Translations under genes and position numbers: made by a program
The notes under the pieces: generated by a model
Told to the model about the DNA's origin: nothing
Seen by the model: the letters and a program-made list of their open reading frames with translations, nothing else
Database searches by the model: none
In this document: positions 1 to 5,463 of the stretch, in pieces
How positions within the stretch are numbered: the first letter of the stretch is position 1
Layout: each line of letters opens with the position of its first letter
Source: Paludibacteraceae bacterium
Lineage (GTDB): Bacteria > Bacteroidota > Bacteroidia > Bacteroidales > Paludibacteraceae
DNA length: 16,726 nucleotides
Assembly: GCA_017965125.1 (NCBI GenBank)
Contig: JAGCQO010000281.1
Coordinates: 1 to 16,726, forward strand
Direction: 5' to 3'

Positions 1-297
1 GGCGTGTTCATGGTGGTGGGCGCGAAGGCCGACGGCGCATGGGTGCGTCCTGCCGACAGCGAGAACTTCGCCGTGGTGGATGCCTCGATTGTGGCTACAC
101 AGCTGATGCTTGCCATACACGACTGCGGACTGCGCAGCACATGGGTGGGCAAGTTCGACCCTCAAGTGCTGAAGGACGCATATCCGGAGATGAATGACTA
201 CAACCTCATAGCCATCTTCCCGATAGGCTATCCGGCTGCCGACGCCGTGCCTTCCGACAGGCACTCGCAGCGCAAGAGCGTGGTCTCGGAGATTTAG
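1..297 (+). CDS. Nitroreductase family protein, C-terminal part (5' end outside window)
   Basis: The reading frame is open from the first base to a TAG at 295-297, so the start lies upstream and only about 98 C-terminal residues are visible. The sequence has the C-terminal half of FMN-dependent nitroreductases: a Trp/Arg-containing segment (GAWVRPADSENF), a helix with VVDASIVATQLMLAIHDCGL in which a small flexible enzyme contacts its dimer partner, a following TWVGKF, and the closing IGYPA strand. Family members reduce nitro compounds, quinones or flavins with NAD(P)H in the cytoplasm; the substrate cannot be read here. The stop overlaps the stop of the convergent minus-strand gene by two bases. 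Family assignment is fairly sure, function is not. Confidence 0.8.
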   Translation, partial: GVFMVVGAKADGAWVRPADSENFAVVDASIVATQLMLAIHDCGLRSTWVGKFDPQVLKDAYPEMNDYNLIAIFPIGYPAADAVPSDRHSQRKSVVSEI

Positions 298-584
298 GCT
301 TTTTGAGGTGTGGCGAAGAGGGCGTTGAGCTCCGGCTCGCTGAAGGGACAAGGCTCGCGTCTTGCTTTAGCCATGTCGAACTGCGCCAGTGCTCTTTTGA
401 CCGACGCCTCGTCGAAGCATTTGAACACGGCATCCTTTATCACGTCTAATTTCTCGGCGTCCTTGGCAGTGAAAAATCCCGTTGCGGCGTAGCTCGTAGC
501 GGGCGCAGGGGCGATGCCGTGGTAGTAGTATGACCACACGAGGAACTTCATGCAAGTGTCTGGAGTGATGAGTATTTCGTCCAT
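294..584 (-). CDS. Conserved small protein of unknown function (96 aa)
   Basis: Minus-strand gene of about 96 codons beginning MDEILITPDTCMKFLVWSYY and ending in FATPQKA. I do not recognise a family. It has no signal peptide or membrane segment and looks like a small soluble helical protein: aromatic-rich first half, charged second half (CFDEASVKRALAQFDMAKA). An upstream ATG (base 611) would add nine residues, but a perfect TAnnTTTG promoter element at 609-616 would place the transcript start near 603, downstream of that ATG, so the ATG at 582-584 is preferred. Its TAA (294-296) overlaps the nitroreductase TAG on the other strand. The opposite frames contain only short, unconvincing ORFs. Confidence 0.65.
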   Translation of the reverse strand: MDEILITPDTCMKFLVWSYYYHGIAPAPATSYAATGFFTAKDAEKLDVIKDAVFKCFDEASVKRALAQFDMAKARREPCPFSEPELNALFATPQKA

Positions 585-608
585 GGATGTGATTTGAGTT
601 TGTAGTAA

Positions 609-616
609 CAAAAGTA
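609..616 (-). promoter_or_regulatory. Candidate Bacteroidales -7 promoter element for the 294-584 gene
   Basis: Read on the minus strand this is TACTTTTG, a full match to TAnnTTTG. No TTTG lies at the expected distance upstream, so the -33 box is missing or degenerate. It would give a leader of about 20 nt for the ATG at 584. Confidence 0.4.
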
Positions 617-626
617 GAGAAAAAGT

Positions 627-1355
627 ATGAGAAAATCGCTTGTTTGTTTTGTGGCTATGGTGGCGATGCTGGTGCTGCCGTTGACGTCATGGGGCATTGA
701 AAGATTCGATGAGGCTGCGGAAGCTCCGTTTGAAAAGCATCTTTTGAAGACGGCGGCGAAATGGACGCGACACCCGCTCCTGGTCGAGAATGAAGGGCGG
801 AAGGCAAAAGTCTTGGATTTTGCTATGGCTTTTTGCTCTAGATATCAGAAATACATGCCGAATGCGGCAATGGCTGACTTTATAAAGCGTGAGTCAAAGG
901 CCGATAGGGTATGGGACATGGAGAGGTGTGAGCGAGGCTATTATGTGGATTATAATCCGCATAACGACTATGTGAAGTGTGATCTCGGTTGGCTGGGTTT
1001 CTACACCGAAGTGTGCAGTTGGCAGCGCACAAACGGACATTCGCTGGTAGGCGTTGTGATGCTGTTAGGTCAAGATGGAGAGAGGAATATTCATGCTCTG
1101 CTGTTTTACGATTATGACCCGGAAACACGCATTATGACGCCCGATAAAAAGACATTCAAGGAAGTGCGTAAGATGATAAGAAAGCAGCGTGGAGTCGTTT
1201 TCCCTGAATTGCCCAAAGAAGGCAAGGATATTAATGTGCATTATGTGGAGTGGATAGGCAGTTATGATGAGGATTGGCGCTACCATGATTTGACGCTTGA
1301 ATGGACTGGCGACGGATTCAGGCGTGGCAAGTTTGAGACCACGAGAATGTTATAG
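627..1355 (+). CDS. Secreted protein of unknown function with a repeated C-terminal domain
   Basis: A 242-aa protein with an N-terminal Sec signal peptide (residues 1-23: MRKS, hydrophobic run, then LTSWG). There is no lipobox, so it is probably periplasmic or exported. No known family is recognised. Residues about 57-234 align by eye with the C-terminus of the beta-helix protein at 14195-15727: both have a helical stretch, a YN...GWL region, (N/D)GH(S/K)L, YDY(D/N)P..RI(M/L)TPD, a (K/D)xxKDI strand and a final EW/KW-x-G-x-F. This looks like an independent beta-rich domain. The gene is 42 bp from the divergent minus-strand gene and 29 bp before the next plus-strand gene, with which it may be co-transcribed. 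The ATG is immediately followed by a typical signal sequence, which supports the start. Confidence 0.75.
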   Translation: MRKSLVCFVAMVAMLVLPLTSWGIERFDEAAEAPFEKHLLKTAAKWTRHPLLVENEGRKAKVLDFAMAFCSRYQKYMPNAAMADFIKRESKADRVWDMERCERGYYVDYNPHNDYVKCDLGWLGFYTEVCSWQRTNGHSLVGVVMLLGQDGERNIHALLFYDYDPETRIMTPDKKTFKEVRKMIRKQRGVVFPELPKEGKDINVHYVEWIGSYDEDWRYHDLTLEWTGDGFRRGKFETTRML

Positions 1356-1384
1356 ATGTTTATATTAACCTTATTATACTCAGC

Positions 1385-1990
1385 ATGATAATAATTGCAA
1401 TTTTACTTATAGTCCTTGCCCACTTTTCTATTGTGATGGCTTTCAAGAAACACAAATGGAATCAAGAAGAAAAGCCAGAGGCACTTCTTGCAAATCTCAA
1501 CTGTTACCATAACATAAACGCTGACAGGATTCTTTTTAATCAAGGCACAGAAATCATAATAGCTGAAGATGCCAAACACGGCAAGATTATACATGCGATC
1601 AAGACAAAGGACCCTCTGACGGGCGAGAAGGTGTATGAAATGCAAACCATTGATTACAGCGACATTCTCTGTGCGCAACCATACGCAAAAGGCGCCGCAG
1701 ACGCGAGGGAACAGTTGAAGAACTTTGAAAACGAGAAGCCAGAGGGGCGTGTAATAGTGAATCCTGCCAGCTTGCCTGATTATGTTTCCTATGTTGGTAT
1801 ATTGATTTTCCCAAAAGAAAACCGCTTTTCTCAGGAGGGTGTTCGCTTTATCACTTTCAGCAGCCAGCAATATGTTGCACGACTGGTGATGGGGTCTAAT
1901 GGAATGATGTTTGGCAAAACCATTAAACAAGCACTGCTCTCGGCTCGGCGCATCGCCGCTCATATTAATAAACAAGCAGAGAAGAGTTAG
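1385..1990 (+). CDS. Membrane-anchored protein of unknown function, AT-rich gene
   Basis: A 201-aa protein. Residues 1-20 form one hydrophobic segment followed by KKHK, suggesting an N-terminal membrane anchor with the rest on the inner side (an uncleaved signal is also possible). The soluble part has alternating strand-like segments (RILFNQGTEIIIAEDAKHGK, VYEMQTIDYSDILCAQPYA) and a C-terminal helix with many Ala, Arg and Lys residues. No family is recognised. Base composition differs from its surroundings: about 39% G+C over 1441-1620 against about 63% over 2521-2700. A 645-base open frame lies antisense (1403-2047) but its product is Cys/His/Leu-rich without domain character. The gene ends before the hairpins at 2053-2136. 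Confidence 0.65.
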   Translation: MIIIAILLIVLAHFSIVMAFKKHKWNQEEKPEALLANLNCYHNINADRILFNQGTEIIIAEDAKHGKIIHAIKTKDPLTGEKVYEMQTIDYSDILCAQPYAKGAADAREQLKNFENEKPEGRVIVNPASLPDYVSYVGILIFPKENRFSQEGVRFITFSSQQYVARLVMGSNGMMFGKTIKQALLSARRIAAHINKQAEKS

Positions 1991-2052
1991 ACGATTCTCG
2001 TAGTCAAGGATGTGGAGATGATGGAAGAGTGAAAGGCTGGTACGCAAATGTG

Positions 2053-2087
2053 AACATCAGCCGCGTTGTTCTTCGTTAGCTGATGTT
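2053..2087. repeat. Inverted repeat, 9-bp arms, after the 1385-1990 gene
   Basis: AACATCAGC (2053-2061) and GCTGATGTT (2079-2087) are perfect reverse complements with a 17-nt loop. It is followed by GTCATTTTGGGG, a poor T-tract, and lies just before a better terminator. It could be an upstream part of a tandem terminator or an RNA 3'-end structure. Confidence 0.45.
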
Positions 2088-2108
2088 GTCATTTTGGGGT
2101 AATATATA

Positions 2109-2136
2109 AGGAGTCTTGATGAGAGGCTCCTTTTTT
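2109..2136 (+). terminator. Rho-independent terminator
   Basis: An 8-bp stem AGGAGTCT / AGGCTCCT (one G-T pair) with a 7-nt loop (TGATGAG) runs straight into six T residues. It closes the plus-strand unit 627-1990 and separates it from the promoter at 2153. Confidence 0.8.
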
Positions 2137-2152
2137 GTGACTAATATTCTTT

Positions 2153-2182
2153 TTTGGCTCCACTACGTCATGCGTAAATTTG
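2153..2182 (+). promoter_or_regulatory. Bacteroidales-type promoter for the 2231-5197 unit
   Basis: TTTG (2153-2156) and TAAATTTG (2175-2182) match the -33 TTTG and -7 TAnnTTTG elements used by the Bacteroidota primary sigma factor, 18 nt apart (usual spacing about 19-21). A transcript start near 2189 leaves a leader of about 40 nt before the ATG at 2231. It lies between a terminator and the first gene of a same-strand run, as expected. Confidence 0.65.
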
Positions 2183-2230
2183 CACTTCTCGTCTGCAATC
2201 GCTATCTTTTGGCAATAAAATCGTGAACTT

Positions 2231-3427
2231 ATGGATAAGGAGAAAATAAAGGGTCATTTGACCATAGCTCTGGCGCTGAGCAGTGCGTTTTTCTTTTTGT
2301 CGTGCATCGGTGGCGTGACGGCGGTCATCGCGGAGATGGACTGGTTGGGTTATCTCAGCTTGGCGGTCGGACTTTTGGCGTCGTTGGTGGTTGTGGTCAG
2401 CACGGTGGCGGCGTTCGTCTTTCGTCGCTGGCTGCTTGGAGCCGTCGGCGTGGGCTCGATTCTCGCCGGGATTGTGGTTTTGTTCATTGTGGTGGTGATA
2501 ATCAGTCTGGGGCAGTACAAGCCGCCGCACCATGATGACGAGGACGCGCTGATGGTCGTCAAGGACTGGGCGACGGTCGTGGCGGAAGACAGCCTGACGA
2601 CGGAGCTGGACGGCAAGCTGGCTAATGGCAGCTGGTGGACCGACGGAAATGTTTTCTACCGCATGACGGAGCAGGGCGGCAAGTACGTGTTCAAGGGCGG
2701 CACTCTGCACGAAGGCGGCTATGAGTTTGCGATGGTCAACGAAAACGACACGCTGCGCATTACGCCGATGGACACTCTCGGCTATTTCCCGTTTGGCGAT
2801 GACGGCTGCCGCGTCGCGCACTACAAGCTTGAGGGGCGCATGGAGGTGCTTGTGGCATTCAATGGCTACGACGGCTTGATGCCGATAGCTGTGCTTGAGC
2901 GTTTCGACGGCAAGGAGTGGGCGTATGAGGTCGGTGGCATATACGACATGCTGGAAGGCACATACACAGTGTGGAAAACGAGCGAAGAGGGCGTTAAGGA
3001 CAGTGTCGGCGTTTGGACGTTTAAGAGCAACGGCACAGTGCAGATGGGCGCGGACAAAAAGGCGGCGCCATACACGGTGGAGAAGGGTTTCGACATGCCG
3101 TCGAACATCGTTAGATTGCCGGACGGCAGCCATGTTCAGCTGCTTAAGCGTTCGACGAGCGTTTATGTGAACAAGACGGTTTATGACGCGGACGGCGACT
3201 GCTGGGTGGCTACGGGCGAGTGTCTGTGTGAACTGGAGAGGCAGGGCGAGTTTTACTCGTGGTCGGACTTCGCTACGAGGCGGCTTTTGCGTCCTTCGAT
3301 GTTGAGGTTCATGAACGACGAGCGGTCATACGTGCGTGATTTGTTCGCCCATCTGTGTGATGACGGCAGACCGATAACTCAGCTGAACCTGAACTTGCTG
3401 AATGTTTGGTGCAGCGAGGAACAATGA
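2231..3427 (+). CDS. Three-TM membrane protein with large extracytoplasmic domain, unknown function
   Basis: A 398-aa protein. Three hydrophobic helices (about residues 10-33, 38-63, 69-93) are followed by an Asp/His-rich turn (PPHHDDED) and about 300 residues of soluble, strand-rich sequence containing several short G-x-Y/F repeats (GGKYVFKGG, HEGGYEFAM, LEGTYTVWKT, VGVWTFKSNGTVQM). The second of these blocks resembles lipocalin-like or copper-resistance-like eight-strand domains in style only. Residues about 343-378 (SDFATRRLLRPSML, then RSYVRDLFAH) resemble the start of a degenerate YARHG domain, but its key Arg-His-Gly core is absent. No function can be assigned. It is first in a tight unit: 17 bp to the dipeptidase gene. 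A long antisense frame (2168-3133) is rejected as a shadow of this GC-rich gene. Confidence 0.75.
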   Translation: MDKEKIKGHLTIALALSSAFFFLSCIGGVTAVIAEMDWLGYLSLAVGLLASLVVVVSTVAAFVFRRWLLGAVGVGSILAGIVVLFIVVVIISLGQYKPPHHDDEDALMVVKDWATVVAEDSLTTELDGKLANGSWWTDGNVFYRMTEQGGKYVFKGGTLHEGGYEFAMVNENDTLRITPMDTLGYFPFGDDGCRVAHYKLEGRMEVLVAFNGYDGLMPIAVLERFDGKEWAYEVGGIYDMLEGTYTVWKTSEEGVKDSVGVWTFKSNGTVQMGADKKAAPYTVEKGFDMPSNIVRLPDGSHVQLLKRSTSVYVNKTVYDADGDCWVATGECLCELERQGEFYSWSDFATRRLLRPSMLRFMNDERSYVRDLFAHLCDDGRPITQLNLNLLNVWCSEEQ

Positions 3428-3429
3428 GC

Positions 3430-3447
3430 AATGAATAATGAATAATG
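3430..3447 (+). repeat. Short tandem repeat AATGAAT (about 2.6 copies) at a start codon
   Basis: AATGAAT at 3430-3436 and 3437-3443 is followed by a partial copy AATG (3444-3447) whose ATG is the first possible start of the dipeptidase gene. It lies in the 17-bp gap after the TGA of the upstream gene. Confidence 0.6.
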
Positions 3448-4233
3448 CAAATGAATAGAATGAAATCAATTGGAATGGCTGCGGTGGCGATAGGAGTTGT
3501 CGTCGTTGCGCTGACGAGCGGTTCGGCAAAGGTCGGCAAGCACAGCGAGACAATGGACGCAAGCCAGTTTGTGACACTGACGGACGCGGTGCCGGACGCA
3601 ATACTCGAAATCAGGTACTTCAGTACCTACAACTTCGTAGGCGCACGAATCGACGGCTACCAGGAGCCGACTGCGCTGCTGACAAAGCAGGCGGCCGACA
3701 GCCTGCGTGCTGTGAGCGACGACGTGAAGGCGATGGGCTACAGGCTGAAAATCTACGATGCGTACCGTCCACAGAGGGCTGTTGACCATTTCGTGCGCTG
3801 GGCGGCGAATGTGCCGGACACGCTGATGAGGCGTTATTTCTACCCGGACCTTTTGAAGGACGTGCTTTTCGACCAGGAGTACATCGCGGCAAAGAGCGGA
3901 CACACAAGAGGCTCGACCGTTGACCTCACGCTTTTCGACATGACGACGGAGAAGGAAGTGGACATGGGCGGCACGTTCGACTGGTTCGGACCGGAGAGCC
4001 ATCCCGACTTCTGCGGCAACCCGGCGACAGGCAAGTTCACCGGCGACAACCACAACAGTCCAGCCGGACGGAAAATCACGCCACAACAGTTCGCCAACCG
4101 CATGATACTGCGCAATGCGATGCTGCGCCACGGCTTCAAGCCGATAGGCACAGAGTGGTGGCACTTCACGCTCAAGCAGGAGCCGTTCCCTAACACGTAT
4201 TTCAACTTCCCTGTCCGCCAGCTGAAAAAATAA
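3445..4233 (+). CDS. ddpX: D-alanyl-D-alanine dipeptidase (VanX/DdpX family, peptidase M15D), secreted
   Basis: A 262-aa zinc dipeptidase that hydrolyses D-Ala-D-Ala. An N-terminal signal peptide (residues 6-28) predicts export to the periplasm. Active-site residues are all present: SGHTRGSTVD gives zinc ligands His153 and Asp160, EWWH gives the catalytic Glu237 and zinc ligand His240, and YDAYRP gives the transition-state Arg108. The spacings (Arg-45-His-7-Asp; Glu-3-His) are the same as those of VanX (Arg71, His116, Asp123, Glu181, His184). Starts at 3445, 3451 or 3460 are all possible; the first lies inside a short repeat, and 3451 or 3460 may be used. It lies 17 bp after the membrane-protein gene and 16 bp before the hydrolase gene. 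No vanH, vanA or other ligase is in the window, so a role in peptidoglycan turnover or D-Ala-D-Ala scavenging is more likely than glycopeptide resistance. Confidence 0.92.
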   Translation: MQMNRMKSIGMAAVAIGVVVVALTSGSAKVGKHSETMDASQFVTLTDAVPDAILEIRYFSTYNFVGARIDGYQEPTALLTKQAADSLRAVSDDVKAMGYRLKIYDAYRPQRAVDHFVRWAANVPDTLMRRYFYPDLLKDVLFDQEYIAAKSGHTRGSTVDLTLFDMTTEKEVDMGGTFDWFGPESHPDFCGNPATGKFTGDNHNSPAGRKITPQQFANRMILRNAMLRHGFKPIGTEWWHFTLKQEPFPNTYFNFPVRQLKK

Positions 4234-4249
4234 CACATGAACTTATGAT

Positions 4250-5197
4250 ATGATGAGGCTCGGAAAAATTCATATAATCGCGTTTCTGTCGGCGTTTGCG
4301 TCGTTTGCGTGGGCGGCTGACGGCTATGTGCCTAAGGCTCCGGACTATGCGGACACGACGATGTGGTACACCATGGACGGCGACCGCGACGGCAAGGGAG
4401 CCGACGTGTTCTATGTCGTCTCGACGTGGGAGGAGGATTGGCGCACCGAGTCCGGCGAGATATGCCATTACGCCGATGTGTGGAACAAGGTCCACCGCCA
4501 GCGCATGGGCATCGAGATAAGGCGTGCCGCAGCGTACATGTCGCCCGGCAACAGGTTTTTCGCTCCGTTTTACAGACACACCACCATCGACACGTGGCTG
4601 ACTCAGAACGACGACACGATAGCCATGCGCACCCGTCTGCCGATGGGCGATGTGTGTCAGGCGTTCGACCGTTTCCTGTCGTCGCGCGACAAGAGCCGTC
4701 CGCTCATCATCGTCGGCTTCAGTCAGGGCGGCAAGGCTGTCGTGGAACTGCTCAAGCACATCGACGACGAGACCTACAGCCAGCTTGCGGCGGCATACGT
4801 CTTAGGCTACAAGGTCACGCCTCATGACACAGCCGTTTGTCGTAACATCCGTGCGGCGAAGGGCGCGAAGGACGTGGGCGTCACCATCTGCTACAACACC
4901 GTGAAGGACGTGAAGTACGCCAACCCGATAATCTCCGGCACATGCATGGCCATAAACCCAGTGAACTGGCGCACGGACGACAAGCCGGCGGTGCTGCACG
5001 ACACGATAACTGTGCGACTGTCGCCCGAGCGTAAGGTCTTGGTGGTCAGCGGATATAGCGGTTCGGAGTATAAGCCTTACCGTGGCTTTATAAACGTGGG
5101 CGACATACACAGCTGCGAGCCGTGGCTTTACAGCGAGTGCCTGGCCAAGAACATGGCGGTGCGTGCTCGCCAGTGGCGCAAGGCTCACCGAAAGTAA
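4250..5197 (+). CDS. DUF3089-type alpha/beta hydrolase, secreted
   Basis: A 315-aa protein with a signal peptide (residues 1-22, cleavage after AWA). The body matches the DUF3089 hydrolase pattern: an N-terminal ADVFYVVST strand, a helix with RHTTI, the nucleophile elbow VGFSQGG (Ser158) preceded by RPLIIV, a YVLGYKVT strand after the nucleophile helix, and a conserved C-terminal VGDIHSCEPWLY block whose His287 is the probable catalytic base. The acid residue cannot be fixed by eye. Such proteins are predicted esterases or lipases of unknown substrate. The ATG at 4250 is followed by a second at 4253; either gives a good signal sequence. It is third in the unit 2231-5197 together with the dipeptidase, suggesting a shared periplasmic degradative role (inference). 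Confidence 0.75.
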   Translation: MMRLGKIHIIAFLSAFASFAWAADGYVPKAPDYADTTMWYTMDGDRDGKGADVFYVVSTWEEDWRTESGEICHYADVWNKVHRQRMGIEIRRAAAYMSPGNRFFAPFYRHTTIDTWLTQNDDTIAMRTRLPMGDVCQAFDRFLSSRDKSRPLIIVGFSQGGKAVVELLKHIDDETYSQLAAAYVLGYKVTPHDTAVCRNIRAAKGAKDVGVTICYNTVKDVKYANPIISGTCMAINPVNWRTDDKPAVLHDTITVRLSPERKVLVVSGYSGSEYKPYRGFINVGDIHSCEPWLYSECLAKNMAVRARQWRKAHRK

Positions 5198-5463
5198 ACA
5201 TGATTTAAATTATCGGAGTCTATTTTCATATTAAACAGCCATTTCTATGGTTGTTATCTATTTACATCTTCTTGTGTACGAGTTGTTTTCGGTGTTTTTT
5301 GTGTTTTTAAACATTTTTGCTTTTTTCACAATCTTTCTTATATTGACAATCGAAAGTTTGTGAGTCCTTGTTTTGTGAGAACATAGAAGCCATTGTGTTG
5401 CTTGCATTACGGTGGATGAGGCTAATAATCAGTTAATTAGTAACCCCCTAAATACTTGCTGAT
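5198..5463. other. 266-bp gene-free region upstream of the subtilase
   Basis: AT-rich, with T-tracts. A weak hairpin (AACAGCC 5234-5240 / GGTTGTT 5249-5255, 8-nt loop, one G-T pair) could end the upstream unit but lacks a T-run. TTTG at 5316-5319 followed 19 nt later by TATATTGA (5339-5346) is an imperfect promoter candidate for the subtilase; AAAGTTTG (5353-5360) is a second imperfect -7. No small ORF or RNA gene was recognised. Confidence 0.35.

Noticed and set aside
1403..2047. Minus-strand frame (214 codons) opposite the AT-rich gene
   Set aside because: Cys/His/Leu-rich product without a start region or promoter. The plus-strand product has a better membrane anchor and balanced composition. 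This is the least certain of the rejections.
2168..3133. Long minus-strand frame (321 codons)
   Set aside because: Its product is Arg/His/Val/Ala-rich without domains or signal, and lies opposite a gene with clear TM segments, promoter and tight operon spacing.
3445..4233. Glycopeptide resistance cluster
   Set aside because: Only the dipeptidase is present; no ligase, dehydrogenase or two-component system lies in the window, and the enzyme carries a signal peptide.
3466..4236. Minus-strand frame opposite the dipeptidase (256 codons)
   Set aside because: The plus strand has a full VanX-type active site; the antisense product is low-complexity Arg/His/Val.
4202..4759. Minus-strand frame of 185 codons opposite the DUF3089 hydrolase
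   Set aside because: The plus-strand frame has signal peptide and catalytic serine motif; the antisense product has no recognisable feature.
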